Source of the DNA: Paludibacter sp.
GTDB taxonomy: Bacteria; Bacteroidota; Bacteroidia; Bacteroidales; Paludibacteraceae
Assembly (NCBI GenBank): GCA_028710895.1
Contig: JAQTTH010000015.1
Span: 47,542 to 111,541 of the forward strand
Length of the DNA stretch: 64,000 nucleotides
Direction: 5' to 3'
Shown: piece after piece, positions 35,189 to 44,092 of the stretch
Position numbering within the stretch: the stretch's first letter is position 1
How the letters are laid out: each line of letters starts with the position of its first letter
Translations under genes and position numbers: made by a program
Notes under the pieces: generated by a model
Databases searched by the model: none
The model's input: the letters and a program-made list of their open reading frames with translations, nothing else
What the model was told of the DNA's origin: nothing

Positions 35189-36439
35189 ATGAAAAAACAA
35201 CCAAACATAGGCCTTTACCTGTCCAACACTTCGAATAAAAACTGGATTCTCAGGGAGATTATGACTAATAATTTTCTGCATCAATATATTGATTTGGAAT
35301 CGCTGAAGGGTGCTTTGCATTCTACCATCACTATCAACCGATTGATTGACGAGGAACTCCGGCACGACCGGTTTGTGATTCAGACCAACGAAAACTCAAG
35401 TCTACAATCCATGTCGAGCGGTCAGCAACGGAAGGCACTCCTCACCTACCTCGTTGCGCAAAAGCCACAGTACATGGTATTGGACGATGTGTATAGCAAT
35501 ATCGATAAGGAAACGCAAATTGCCATTACCAAATCGCTCACCGAACTATCCGAAACAACCCTGTTGATTCAGCTATTTTTCCGCAAGCGGGATATATTGC
35601 CCTGCATGGATGTGGTGTATTCGGTGAACGAAAACAATGAAATTGTAGCGGAACAGGATGCAAGCTTATTTCGTTCAGAAGTTGCGATTAGTGAGTCACA
35701 AGTTCATCGTTTTGCGCTTCCTAAGCAATATGTCCAAAACCAAACAGAAATTAATCCATTGGTTCAATTAAACTCAGTTTCGGTGCATTACGGTTCAAAA
35801 AACGTGTTGGACAACGTGAGTTGGACAATCCAAAAAGGTGAATTCTGGCAACTTATTGGACCAAATGGTTCGGGGAAAAGCACCATGATAACCATGATAA
35901 GTGGTGACAATCCCAAAGCCTATGGTCAGGACATGATGTTGTTTGGGCGAAAAAAAGGCTCCGGCGAAACCATTTGGGATATTAAACGGCAAATCGGCTA
36001 CTTCACTCCTTCTATGACCAATCAGTTTACCCGTGACGACTCTGTGGAAAATATGATTATTTCGGGGATGATGGACTCGGTGGGACTTTACATTAAACCC
36101 AGCGACATGCAAAGAGATATGGCTAAAGCGTGGGTGGACATGCTTGGACCCACGTTCCGTAATAAATCATTCCAGAATCTGTCAATCGGTCAGCAACGGA
36201 TGGTTATGGTAGCACGCGCCATGGTGAAACATCCCCCATTGCTCATTCTCGACGAACCAACAATTGAGTTGGACGACGAAAACAGCCGCTTGTTTATTGA
36301 GATGGTAAATGCCATTGCAGCCGAAAAGCAAATTGCGATTATTTACGTTTCGCATCGCGACGAGGATGAGTTACTGCCTGATAAGATTTTCGAACTGATT
36401 CCAACCAATATGGGCTATACAGGAATTGTACGGAAATAA
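35189..36439 (+). CDS. ABC ATPase with two domains, the first lacking a P-loop (ModF-like)
   Basis: A 416-residue soluble protein. The second ABC domain (about 190-405) is complete: Walker A GPNGSGKST, signature LSIGQQR, Walker B PPLLILDEPTIELD, and H-loop IIYVSHRDEDE. The first (about 5-150) has a signature-like MSSGQQRKALLTYL and Walker B YMVLDDVYSNID, but where a Walker A is expected there is only LYLSNTSNKNWILREIM. The arrangement resembles ModF/PhrA-type ATPases of molybdate regions, but no mod genes lie nearby. Role unknown; a regulatory or non-transport ATPase is likely. It follows the beta-lactamase by 24 bp. Confidence 0.85.
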   Translation: MKKQPNIGLYLSNTSNKNWILREIMTNNFLHQYIDLESLKGALHSTITINRLIDEELRHDRFVIQTNENSSLQSMSSGQQRKALLTYLVAQKPQYMVLDDVYSNIDKETQIAITKSLTELSETTLLIQLFFRKRDILPCMDVVYSVNENNEIVAEQDASLFRSEVAISESQVHRFALPKQYVQNQTEINPLVQLNSVSVHYGSKNVLDNVSWTIQKGEFWQLIGPNGSGKSTMITMISGDNPKAYGQDMMLFGRKKGSGETIWDIKRQIGYFTPSMTNQFTRDDSVENMIISGMMDSVGLYIKPSDMQRDMAKAWVDMLGPTFRNKSFQNLSIGQQRMVMVARAMVKHPPLLILDEPTIELDDENSRLFIEMVNAIAAEKQIAIIYVSHRDEDELLPDKIFELIPTNMGYTGIVRK

Positions 36440-36495
36440 AATCAAATTCGCCAGTTGAAATATCAAATAAATAGTCACACTTGATTGATTATTTG

Positions 36496-36503
36496 TACTT
36501 TTG
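36496..36503 (+). promoter_or_regulatory. Rhamnogalacturonan lyase promoter -7 box
   Basis: TACTTTTG, 73 bp before the ATG at 36576. Confidence 0.5.
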
Positions 36504-36575
36504 GTCCACATTTCCATGCTTTGTTTATTCGAGATTCAAACATAGAAATTTAACCCTATTTTAGATACGATTACA

Positions 36576-38456
36576 ATGAAACTCACAAAATCAACATTCA
36601 CATTATTCATCCTTTGTTTTAGTACCGGCATATTTGCTCAACGGCAAATGGAATATCTCAACCGTGGGGTTATTGCCATGCGTGCCGATTCAACCACTGC
36701 CTATATCAGTTGGCGATTGCTGGGTAACGATTCCGAAAAAATAGCTTTTGATGTCTATAGAACCACAGGCAACAAACCTGCCGAAAAACTGAACGCAAAA
36801 CCCATTGAAGAGAGCACCCAATTTGTGGATAAGACTGTAGATTTTTCGCAAAACAACACGTATACCATAAAACCTGTAAATGGTTCGGGCAAAGAGGAAG
36901 AAGGTTCGTACAGCCTTACTGCCAATGCGCCGGTTCGCAATTACCTGAGCATACCCGTAAAACCAATTCCGGGCTATAATATTGGCGATGGCTCTGTGGG
37001 TGATCTTGACGGTGACGGTCAATACGAAATCATTATCAAACGTGAAATGCGCCCAATGGATAACTCCCATCCCGGAATTACAGGACAAACCAAACTCGAA
37101 GCTTACAAGTTGGATGGTACCTTTATGTGGAGAATAGATTTAGGCAAAAACATTCGAGAAGGTGCTCACTATACTCAATTTATGGTCTACGATTTGGACG
37201 GTGATGGTCGTGCTGAAATAGCCTGCAAAACTGCCGATGGAACCATTGACGGAACGGGCAAAGTAATTGGCGACTCAACTGCCGACCACCGTAATGCAGG
37301 CGGAAACATATATAAAGGTCCTGAGTATCTAACCATTTTCGATGGAAAAACCGGCGCTGCTCTTGCCACAACCAATTATATTCCGGGTCGCTACCCGGGC
37401 AAACAAGACCCAACGCCCGAAGAAATGAATGACATTTGGGGCGACAATCATTACAATCGTTCCGAACGTTATCTGGCTTGTATAGCCTATTTGGATGGTG
37501 TTCATCCCAGTTTGGTCATGTGTCGCGGTTATTATACAAGGGCCGTACTGGCGGCCTGGAACTGGCGCAAGGGAAAACTAACTAATGTTTGGACGTTCGA
37601 CAGCGATGATAAAACTCCCGGAAATCGTGCTTATCGCGGACAAGGTGCGCATAACCTAAGCGTGGCCGATGTGGACAGCGACGGAAAAGATGAAATTATA
37701 TATGGCGCCTGCTGTATCGACCACAATGGAAAAGGTTTGTATTCAACCGGTTTAGGACATGGTGATGCTGTACACCTTTCAGATCTGGATCCTCAACATC
37801 CCGGACTTGAAGTATGGATGGGTCACGAAAGTCAGAGCGATGTGGCAGGATGCGAATTCCGTGAGGCTGCTACCGGTAAATTACTTTGGGGCTTCCCATC
37901 TTCAGGCGATGTTGGGCGTGCACTTACAGCTAATATCGACCCGCGGCATCCGGGTTACGAATGTTGGGCTTTCGGTCCCGGCATGAGTGGATTATACAGT
38001 GCCAAAGGCGAAAAAATATCTAATAAAGCACCGCGAACCTGCAACTTCACTGTTTATTGGGATGGCGACCTGCAACAAGAATTGTTAGACAAAAATTATG
38101 TAGCCAAATACAACTGGAATAAAGATTCGTTGGAGATAGTTATGCAAGCACGCGAATGTAAGTCAATCAACGGTACAAAAGCTGACCCGGTTGTTAGTGC
38201 CGATTTGTTTGGCGACTGGCGCGAAGAAATTGTTTGGCGTACAATTGATAACACCCAATTAAGAATCTATTCAACTACAATTCCAACTGAACATCGCCTT
38301 GTTACATTTATGCACGATCCGGTTTACCGACTAGCTATTGCCTGGCAAAATGTAGCTTACAACCAGCCACCTACCACCAGTTATTACATTGGCGACGATA
38401 TGGCAGAACCACCAAAGCCGAATCTCTACGTTGTGAAGTATAGTGGAAACAGGTAA
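36576..38456 (+). CDS. Rhamnogalacturonan lyase, polysaccharide lyase family 11
   Basis: A 626-residue secreted enzyme that cleaves the rhamnogalacturonan I backbone of pectin by beta-elimination. Signal peptide to about 21; then EYLNRGVIAMRADSTTAYISWRLLG, a fibronectin-like N-terminal domain; then the eight-bladed propeller with calcium loops (GDLDGDGQYEIIIKR, YDLDGDGRAEIACKTADG, ADVDSDGKDEIIYG) and the catalytic-face stretches GDSTADHRNAGGNIYKGPEYLTIFDGKTG, NIWGDNHYNRSERYLACIAYLDG, GHGDAVHLSDLDP. Strong full-length PL11 match. No other pectin genes adjoin, so it is a lone enzyme rather than part of a full utilization locus here. Confidence 0.95.
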   Translation: MKLTKSTFTLFILCFSTGIFAQRQMEYLNRGVIAMRADSTTAYISWRLLGNDSEKIAFDVYRTTGNKPAEKLNAKPIEESTQFVDKTVDFSQNNTYTIKPVNGSGKEEEGSYSLTANAPVRNYLSIPVKPIPGYNIGDGSVGDLDGDGQYEIIIKREMRPMDNSHPGITGQTKLEAYKLDGTFMWRIDLGKNIREGAHYTQFMVYDLDGDGRAEIACKTADGTIDGTGKVIGDSTADHRNAGGNIYKGPEYLTIFDGKTGAALATTNYIPGRYPGKQDPTPEEMNDIWGDNHYNRSERYLACIAYLDGVHPSLVMCRGYYTRAVLAAWNWRKGKLTNVWTFDSDDKTPGNRAYRGQGAHNLSVADVDSDGKDEIIYGACCIDHNGKGLYSTGLGHGDAVHLSDLDPQHPGLEVWMGHESQSDVAGCEFREAATGKLLWGFPSSGDVGRALTANIDPRHPGYECWAFGPGMSGLYSAKGEKISNKAPRTCNFTVYWDGDLQQELLDKNYVAKYNWNKDSLEIVMQARECKSINGTKADPVVSADLFGDWREEIVWRTIDNTQLRIYSTTIPTEHRLVTFMHDPVYRLAIAWQNVAYNQPPTTSYYIGDDMAEPPKPNLYVVKYSGNR

Positions 38457-38475
38457 CTGATTTTAAATTTACAAT

Positions 38476-38510
38476 AAAGGGTGTCCGACAACAATGTTGG
38501 ACACCCTTTT
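38476..38510 (+). terminator. Terminator after PL11 gene
   Basis: AAAGGGTGTCC / GGACACCCTTT stem, extended by an inner ACAA/TTGT pairing, T4 tail. Confidence 0.88.
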
Positions 38511-38544
38511 CTATACATTTTGTTTTGATACTCTCTCTGACAAT

Positions 38545-39795
38545 TTACTTCAAACTTAACCTCCTCAATACCGGGTTTATTTTTGCTGTTGCTGCAACAA
38601 CCAAAAGCGTCATTACCCCACCAAAAGCAACTGAAGGTATCAAACCCATAAATTTGGCTGTAACGCCCGATTCAAAAGCTCCCAGTTCGTTCGACGAACC
38701 AATAAATATACTATTCACCGATGCTACCCGGCCGCGCATATGCTCTGGTGTGTAAAGTTGCAGAATCGTTCCGCGAATTACAACACTCACATTGTCGAAC
38801 AACCCACTCAGCAATAACAACAAACCTGAAAGCCAGAAAATATGCGAAAATGCAAAGCCAATCATGCAAATACCAAATGCAGCCACCGACAACAATAAAA
38901 TACGTCCGCTATTACGCACAGGCGGATAAAACATAAGGTAAAATGACATTAGAATAGCGCCAATAGCAGGGCAAGCACGTAAAAATCCCAATCCTTCGGG
39001 ACCTACATGCAAAATATCGGAAGCATAAACCGGCAATAGCGCAACTGCTCCGCCAAATAGCACAGCAAACATATCCAGCGAAAAAGCACCAAGCAATTCG
39101 GGAGTCTTTATCACAAAGCCAATACCTTCTTTAATCCTGTCGAAAATAGCTTCTTCGCCTTGTTTCAGGGTTCTAACAATCTTCTGCGCTTTTACGCTGT
39201 TTATCAACCCAACAGAAATAAAATAAAGCACAAAAACAGAACTATAAGCTACCAAAATGCTGGAAAATCCATAAATCAATCCACCAATAGCTGGCCCGGT
39301 TACTGCTGCAACTTGCCAGTTTGCACTATTCCACGTTGCCGCATTGGCATAGTCTTTTTTATCTACCAATTGGCCCAAAAGGGCTGTATGTGCCGGCATA
39401 AGAATTCCACGCGACAGTCCGGTAAGGAAAATAGTAATGAAAATGGGCCATATCCCAAACCGATCATACGAGTGGAACGATTGAATGCTGTAAAGAGTCA
39501 GGATTCCTGAGCCGATAAGGAGTATAAAAGTAGAATTCCGGATAATCTTTTTCCGATCCCACAAATCGATATAATGACCGGCAAAAAGTGAAATAGAAAT
39601 TTGAGGAACAACTTCTACTAACCCGATCATTCCGAGCCATAATACGTTCTTAGTCAGCGAATAAATATGCCAGCTAACAATCACCGACTGCATAAGCGTA
39701 GCCATTGTCATAAAAAAACGATACCCCAAAAACAACCTGAAATTGCGATTACGAATCACCGTAAACGCTTTATTTGAAAGTAAATTATCTAACAT
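38545..39795 (-). CDS. MFS transporter (efflux type)
   Basis: A 416-residue, 12-helix protein. The start at 39795 (MLDNLLSNKAFTVIRNRNFRLFLGYRFFMTMATLM) is chosen because the promoter box at 39820-39827 and a terminator lie inside the longer in-frame ORF that begins at 39885; a start at 39804 (MCVMLDN) is also possible. MFS features include FAGHYIDLWDRKKIIRNS in the helix 2-3 loop and the GPAIGGLIYG motif in helix 5, as in Bacteroidota enterobactin-exporter-like (EntS/MFS_3) proteins. Substrate unknown. Confidence 0.87.
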   Translation of the reverse strand: MLDNLLSNKAFTVIRNRNFRLFLGYRFFMTMATLMQSVIVSWHIYSLTKNVLWLGMIGLVEVVPQISISLFAGHYIDLWDRKKIIRNSTFILLIGSGILTLYSIQSFHSYDRFGIWPIFITIFLTGLSRGILMPAHTALLGQLVDKKDYANAATWNSANWQVAAVTGPAIGGLIYGFSSILVAYSSVFVLYFISVGLINSVKAQKIVRTLKQGEEAIFDRIKEGIGFVIKTPELLGAFSLDMFAVLFGGAVALLPVYASDILHVGPEGLGFLRACPAIGAILMSFYLMFYPPVRNSGRILLLSVAAFGICMIGFAFSHIFWLSGLLLLLSGLFDNVSVVIRGTILQLYTPEHMRGRVASVNSIFIGSSNELGAFESGVTAKFMGLIPSVAFGGVMTLLVVAATAKINPVLRRLSLK

Positions 39796-39819
39796 AACAC
39801 ACATATAAAATTCAGCTTG

Positions 39820-39827
39820 CAAAGGTA
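39820..39827 (-). promoter_or_regulatory. MFS (minus) promoter -7 box
   Basis: Minus-strand TACCTTTG, 25 bp before the chosen ATG; it leaves a short leader and excludes the upstream in-frame start. Confidence 0.55.
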
Positions 39828-39856
39828 CTGAATTCAGAATTAAACCCGGCAAAAAC

Positions 39857-39895
39857 AAAAAACCTTTTGAAATAAAAAATTCCAAAAGGTTTTTT
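39857..39895 (-). terminator. Terminator of the outer-membrane protein gene
   Basis: AAAAAACCTTTTG / CAAAAGGTTTTTT, 13-bp stem with 13-nt loop, 21 bp after the stop of the minus gene at 39916. Confidence 0.85.
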
Positions 39896-39915
39896 GATAT
39901 TTAAAAATAAGCTAC

Positions 39916-40518
39916 TTAGAACCTTGCTCCTACTCTAAAATCTAAATATTGGAAATGAATTCGCTTGGAATCACCCAATTTTGGATAGGAAGTATAGCTA
40001 TATTGCAATTTGGCAAAGTACTTTAAACGTGTCTTTGTATTCAAATTCGCACCAAATTCAAACTGCGTTTGATGCCCCATAATACCACCTTCTGTCCCTG
40101 CTACCTTCAATGTATTCAGCAGCAACCCATACCCTAAAAACGGAGTAATCGGCTTATTTACTGACAATTCATGACGAATTGTCCAGCCATAATTGAGCAT
40201 TGAAATACTTTTCGAAGCATTGTTATCGGGCATCATTACCGAATAACCTATTGGAACTGACAGGTAAATTCCTGGTTTCTTTCCGGTCAAACCACCTAAT
40301 TTCCATGCATAATCCACCAGGAAGCCATAACCATTCGAAGCCGAATTTACAAAAGGATTTGCTGAACGATCAATCACCGAAAAAACATTTCTGTAACCGA
40401 CTTCAATACTTATTTGCTTTGGCACTCTGTACAAAGTTGAATCTTTCTGAGCTGAAACATTACCTACACTTAAGGTAAGAGCCAATGCCATTGTTGACAA
40501 AAAAACTATTCTTTTCAT
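39916..40518 (-). CDS. Outer-membrane beta-barrel-like protein
   Basis: A 200-residue protein with a signal peptide (MKRIVFLSTMALALTLSVGNVSAQ). Barrel-style strands follow: ISIEVGYRNVFSVID, GYGFLVDYAWKLGG, PGIYLSVPIGYSVMMP, ISMLNYGWTIRHELSVNKPITPFLGYGLLLNTLKV, QFEFGANLNTKTRLKYFAKLQYSYTSYP, and an aromatic end FQYLDFRVGARF. No specific family recognised. Monocistronic on the minus strand between its own start region and terminator. Confidence 0.78.
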   Translation of the reverse strand: MKRIVFLSTMALALTLSVGNVSAQKDSTLYRVPKQISIEVGYRNVFSVIDRSANPFVNSASNGYGFLVDYAWKLGGLTGKKPGIYLSVPIGYSVMMPDNNASKSISMLNYGWTIRHELSVNKPITPFLGYGLLLNTLKVAGTEGGIMGHQTQFEFGANLNTKTRLKYFAKLQYSYTSYPKLGDSKRIHFQYLDFRVGARF

Positions 40519-40585
40519 TTTATATTATTGATTTTCTACTATCTGAGTTCCATAGTTGAGATTACAAAACTCCCTGAATATAACA

Positions 40586-40608
40586 AAGCCAACCATTTTG
40601 GCTGGCTT
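40586..40608 (-). terminator. Terminator after tRNA-Thr
   Basis: GCCAACC / GGCTGGC stem (one wobble on the minus strand) with TTTG tail, 8 bp past the tRNA 3' end. Confidence 0.6.
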
Positions 40609-40615
40609 CTCTGTG

Positions 40616-40688
<73 letters not shown>

Positions 40689-40803
40689 ATAGAACGAAAA
40701 CTTATTACAAACTTTCGGAATCGATTACAAATGTACTCAATTTTTATTCTTCATAAAAACAATTTGATAAATTATACGACTTTTAATTCAGCAATATAAA
40801 TTG

Positions 40804-40811
40804 TACTTTTG
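40804..40811 (+). promoter_or_regulatory. yigZ promoter -7 box
   Basis: TACTTTTG, 49 bp before the ATG at 40860. Confidence 0.5.
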
Positions 40812-40859
40812 TGATTCAATCATTTAAACAAAATACTGACTTCACTGTTCAAATATCGA

Positions 40860-41456
40860 ATGTCCGACACCTATAAAACGATAGCCAATCCAACCGAAGG
40901 CATTTACAAAGAAAAGGGAAGTAAATTTCTTTCATTTGCCATTCCGGTGCAAACTGCTGACGAAATAAAAGAGATTGTGAAGGATTACCGAAAACGGTTC
41001 TTCGACGCACGGCATGTGTGTTACGCCTATATGTTGGGAGCTGAGCGAACTGATTTTCGGGCAAATGACGACGGAGAACCATCTGGTACTGCCGGACGAC
41101 CCATTTTAGGACAAATTAATTCCCGAGATCTGACAAATATAGTAGTTGTCGTGGTGCGTTATTTCGGAGGAGTACTTCTAGGCACTGGCGGATTGGTGGT
41201 GGCATACAAAGAAGCAACTGCCGATGCACTCAATCAGGTTGAAATTATAGAAAAAACGGTAGATGAACTTATTGCCATCAATTTCGATTATATATTAATG
41301 AACGACGTAATGCGGATTATAAAAGATACAAACCCGCAAATTATTCATCAGTCTTTCGATAATTTATGCAGCATGAAACTATCCATACGTAAACAGGAAG
41401 CTCCTGTTTTACGCGCGAAATTGGAGAAAATAACAGGAATAACAATTGAAGAATAA
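40860..41456 (+). CDS. yigZ: YigZ/IMPACT family protein
   Basis: A 198-residue protein of the UPF0029/IMPACT family. N-terminal domain: EGIYKEKGSKFLSFAIPVQTADEIKEIVKDYRKRFFDARHVCYAYMLG, DDGEPSGTAGRPILGQINSRDLTNIVVVVVRYFGGVLLGTGGLVVAYKEAT, which is diagnostic. The C-terminal DUF1949-type ferredoxin-like domain follows (FDYILMNDVMRIIKDTNPQIIHQSF). In vivo role unclear; eukaryotic relatives regulate GCN2. Three bp before the DUF1801 gene and likely cotranscribed. Confidence 0.95.
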   Translation: MSDTYKTIANPTEGIYKEKGSKFLSFAIPVQTADEIKEIVKDYRKRFFDARHVCYAYMLGAERTDFRANDDGEPSGTAGRPILGQINSRDLTNIVVVVVRYFGGVLLGTGGLVVAYKEATADALNQVEIIEKTVDELIAINFDYILMNDVMRIIKDTNPQIIHQSFDNLCSMKLSIRKQEAPVLRAKLEKITGITIEE

Positions 41457-41458
41457 AA

Positions 41459-41845
41459 ATGGACTCAAAAGCAACCTACAATTCTGTTGATGAGTATATT
41501 AATGCTCAGCCCGAAAATATCAAAAGTCTTTTAGAAGAACTGCGACAAATTATCAAACAAACAGTTCCATCGGCAAAAGAAGTGATAAGCTACGGAATGC
41601 CTGCCTATAAAGCAAATAGCGTTTTAGTGTATTTTGCAGCCAACAAGCAACACATTGGTTTCTACCCTACTGCGTCACCAATTGTGGTTTTTAAAGACGA
41701 ACTAACGAACTACAAAACATCAAAAGGAGCTATTCAGTTTCCTATCAAAAGTGGCATTCCGGCTACTTTAGTAAAAAAAATAGTTGAATATCGGGTTCAG
41801 GAAGATGAAATGAAAGCATTGGCCAAAAAGTCGTTGAAAAAATAA
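41459..41845 (+). CDS. DUF1801/iron-chaperone-like (YdhG family) protein
   Basis: A 128-residue soluble protein: YNSVDEYINAQPENIKSLLEELRQIIKQTVPSAKEVISYGMPAYKANSVLVYFAANKQHIGFYPT, AIQFPIKSGIPATLVKKIVEYRVQEDE. This is the full YdhG/DUF1801 fold, related to frataxin-like proteins; the iron role is by analogy only. Translationally close to yigZ. Confidence 0.9.
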   Translation: MDSKATYNSVDEYINAQPENIKSLLEELRQIIKQTVPSAKEVISYGMPAYKANSVLVYFAANKQHIGFYPTASPIVVFKDELTNYKTSKGAIQFPIKSGIPATLVKKIVEYRVQEDEMKALAKKSLKK

Positions 41846-41891
41846 ACGATAATAGACCACAAAAGCGCTTTCATTTTTCCGAAATTTCAAC

Positions 41892-41899
41892 TATCTTTG
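41892..41899 (+). promoter_or_regulatory. pyrBI promoter -7 box
   Basis: TATCTTTG. A start about 5-7 bp downstream would place transcription onset only a few nucleotides before the leader ATG at 41909. Confidence 0.6.
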
Positions 41900-41908
41900 T
41901 ATTCGAAA

Positions 41909-42007
41909 ATGAAAACGAGAAACTTCAAATATTTTTTCGAACAAAGCAGCTCACAGCGAAACAGTTGCGTGGAAAGGTTGCCCCTAAGAAATTCAAAACC
42001 AATATAA
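41909..42007 (+). CDS. Putative pyrBI leader peptide
   Basis: A 32-codon ORF, MKTRNFKYFFEQSSSQRNSC then VERLPLRNSKPI, whose stop codon (42005-42007) lies inside the 5' arm of a terminator hairpin (41995-42010). A T-rich stretch (TATTTTTTC at 41930-41938) falls early in the ORF, where RNA polymerase could pause under low UTP. This arrangement mirrors the E. coli pyrBI leader, where coupled translation prevents terminator folding when UTP is scarce. The very short 5' leader before the ATG (no ribosome site) is unusual. Function is inferred from position. Confidence 0.5.
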   Translation: MKTRNFKYFFEQSSSQRNSCVERLPLRNSKPI

Positions 42008-42037
42008 ATCTACATCGGATTTGTGTTGGTTTTTTTG
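41995..42037 (+). terminator. Attenuator terminator upstream of pyrB
   Basis: Imperfect stem AAACCAATATAAATC / GATTTGTGTTGG around a 7-nt loop, followed by T7 at 42030-42036, 69 bp before the pyrB ATG. A terminator ahead of the gene, overlapping a leader-peptide stop, indicates attenuation. Confidence 0.65.
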
Positions 42038-42105
42038 TAAGTACTAAATCACAAAATATCAGGTCTACAAAATTCAGACTGTCAATTATAGACAAATTAT
42101 AAACC

Positions 42106-43017
42106 ATGAGCAATAACAGTTTAGTATCAATTTCCGATTACAGCAAAGAAGAAATTCTGGCTATTCTAGATTCTGCCGCTCAATTTGAGGCAAATCCAAA
42201 CCGCAAAACACTGGACGGCAAAGTGATTGCAACTCTGTTTTTTGAACCTTCAACACGCACACGGTTGAGCTTTGAAACAGCTGTAATTCGCCTCGGAGGC
42301 TCCATAATTGGTTTTTCGGATGCCGCCACCAGCAGTTCGTCGAAAGGTGAAACGCTGAATGACACTATTCACATGGTGAGTTGTTATGCCGATGCTATAG
42401 TTATGCGTCACCCACTCGAAGGTGCTGCACGCTATGCTGCTGAGGTTTCTCCGGTACCTATTATCAATGCCGGCGATGGAGCCAATCAACACCCCTCACA
42501 AACATTGCTGGACCTGTATTCTATTCTCAAAACTCAGGGAACACTTGAAAATCTGACAATTTGCCTGGTTGGTGATTTAAAATATGGCCGCACCGTGCAT
42601 TCGCTTATCATGGCCATGTCACACTTCAATCCAACTTTTAAATTCATTGCTCCCGACGAATTGAAAATGCCCGACGAATACAAAGTTTTTTGCCGGAAAA
42701 AGAATATTGCATTTACAGAAGTGAATGAATTAAACGAAAACTTCAACGATGCAGATATTCTGTACATGACACGTGTTCAGAAAGAACGCTTTCAGGATTT
42801 GATGGAATACGAACGGGTAAAAAACGTTTACACGCTTTACAATGCGATGCTCGACAATACCAAACCGAATCTACGTATTCTTCACCCGCTACCCCGCGTA
42901 ACTGAAATTGATCCAGATGTTGACAGCAACGAAAAAGCGTATTATTTCAGACAAGCTCAAAATGGGTTGTATGTAAGACAAGCGATAGTGAGTAAAGTAC
43001 TAAAAAACAGCAAGTAA
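42106..43017 (+). CDS. pyrB: Aspartate carbamoyltransferase catalytic chain
   Basis: A 303-residue enzyme for the first committed pyrimidine step (carbamoyl phosphate plus aspartate). The carbamoyl-phosphate loop [13 protein letters not shown] (Ser 49 to Arg 53), [57 protein letters not shown] and [14 protein letters not shown] (aspartate-binding) are all present. Full length. It is 2 bp before pyrI and downstream of a leader/attenuator. Confidence 0.98.
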   Translation: MSNNSLVSISDYSKEEILAILDSAAQFEANPNRKTLDGKVIATLFFEPSTRTRLSFETAVIRLGGSIIGFSDAATSSSSKGETLNDTIHMVSCYADAIVMRHPLEGAARYAAEVSPVPIINAGDGANQHPSQTLLDLYSILKTQGTLENLTICLVGDLKYGRTVHSLIMAMSHFNPTFKFIAPDELKMPDEYKVFCRKKNIAFTEVNELNENFNDADILYMTRVQKERFQDLMEYERVKNVYTLYNAMLDNTKPNLRILHPLPRVTEIDPDVDSNEKAYYFRQAQNGLYVRQAIVSKVLKNSK

Positions 43018-43019
43018 TC

Positions 43020-43475
43020 ATGGAAAAAGAACTAAAAGTAGCTGCACTTCGCAATGGAACTGTAATTGATCATATTCCTGCCGACAAATTATATAAAGTT
43101 GTATCTATCCTGCATTTAGATACGTGCGAGCATCAAATTACGATTGGGAATAATCTGGATAGTGCCAAAGTAGGTAAAAAAGGAATCATCAAAATTTCCG
43201 ACAGGGCTTTCGAAGAAGATGAAACAAACAAAATTGCGCTGATTGCCCCCAACGCCAAAATCAATATTATTCGTGATTTTGTAGTTGTAGAAAAACGTCC
43301 GTTGATTTTACCCGATGAAATTCGCGAAATAGTACAATGCACAAACCCGGTTTGTATAACTAACAATCAACCTGTTACAACCCGCTTTCATGTTCAAAAG
43401 CACGACGGAGAGATAATGCTTAAATGTCATTATTGCGAACGGGAAGTACAACGCGACAAAGTAAAAATAAAATGA
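43020..43475 (+). CDS. pyrI: Aspartate carbamoyltransferase regulatory chain
   Basis: A 151-residue regulatory subunit that binds CTP/ATP and links catalytic trimers. N-terminal allosteric domain (VAALRNGTVIDHIPADKLYKVVSILHLDT ... NIIRDFVVVEKRPLILPDEI) and C-terminal zinc domain with CTNPVC and CHYC (four Cys). Its TGA overlaps the ATG of the next gene in ATGA. Confidence 0.97.
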   Translation: MEKELKVAALRNGTVIDHIPADKLYKVVSILHLDTCEHQITIGNNLDSAKVGKKGIIKISDRAFEEDETNKIALIAPNAKINIIRDFVVVEKRPLILPDEIREIVQCTNPVCITNNQPVTTRFHVQKHDGEIMLKCHYCEREVQRDKVKIK

Positions 43476-44092
43476 AAAAGGACTTGAACATTTCACATAA
43501 CACAGAAAACAAAGCTGACAACGCACATGTTTCATGGAAACCGGGTACGTTGATTTATCCGCTTCCGGCAGTTTTAATTTCGTGTGGAAGTTCTCCCGAA
43601 GATTATAATTTACTTACAATCAGCTGGGTGGGTACTATTTGTACAAATCCACCAATGTGTTATATTTCAGTACGCCCCGAACGGCATTCGTATAATATTA
43701 TCAAACAAACTGGTGAGTTTGTAATAAACCTTACGAACGAAGAGATGGCTTACGCTACCGACTGGTGCGGTGTAAAAAGTGGCAAGGATTTCAACAAATT
43801 TGAGGAAATGAAACTGACTCCAGTCAAGGGAGAAATGGTGAATGCTCCGATTGTAAACGAATCGCCACTTTGTATTGAATGTCGTGTAAAAGAGATTATT
43901 CCTCTTGGTTCGCACGATATGTTTATTGCCGAAGTAATTAATGTACAGGCAAATATAAAATACATTGATCCTGAAACAGACACTTTCAATTTGGCAGAAG
44001 CGAAATTAATTGCCTATTCTCATGGACATTATTACAAATCGGGTGAAGAAATTGGCAAGTTTGGCTGGACAGTGCAAAAAAAGAAGAAATGA
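43472..44092 (+). CDS. Flavin reductase family protein
   Basis: A 206-residue FMN-binding split-barrel protein. The ATG at 43472 overlaps the pyrI stop; an in-frame upstream start would lie inside pyrI. WKPGTLIYPLPAVLISCGSSPEDYNLLTISWVGTICTNPPMCYISVRPERHSYNIIKQTGEFVINL is the family core, followed by WCGVKSGKDFNKFEE and a long split-barrel strand set. It might reduce FMN for a partner enzyme; no partner seen. Translationally coupled to pyrI and, by another ATGA overlap, to the CAT-like gene. Confidence 0.92.
   Translation: MKKDLNISHNTENKADNAHVSWKPGTLIYPLPAVLISCGSSPEDYNLLTISWVGTICTNPPMCYISVRPERHSYNIIKQTGEFVINLTNEEMAYATDWCGVKSGKDFNKFEEMKLTPVKGEMVNAPIVNESPLCIECRVKEIIPLGSHDMFIAEVINVQANIKYIDPETDTFNLAEAKLIAYSHGHYYKSGEEIGKFGWTVQKKKK

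Noticed and set aside
39796..39885. Longer N-terminus for the minus-strand MFS protein
   Set aside because: The extension covers the -7 box at 39820-39827 and the neighbouring terminator, and the MFS fold starts after 39795.
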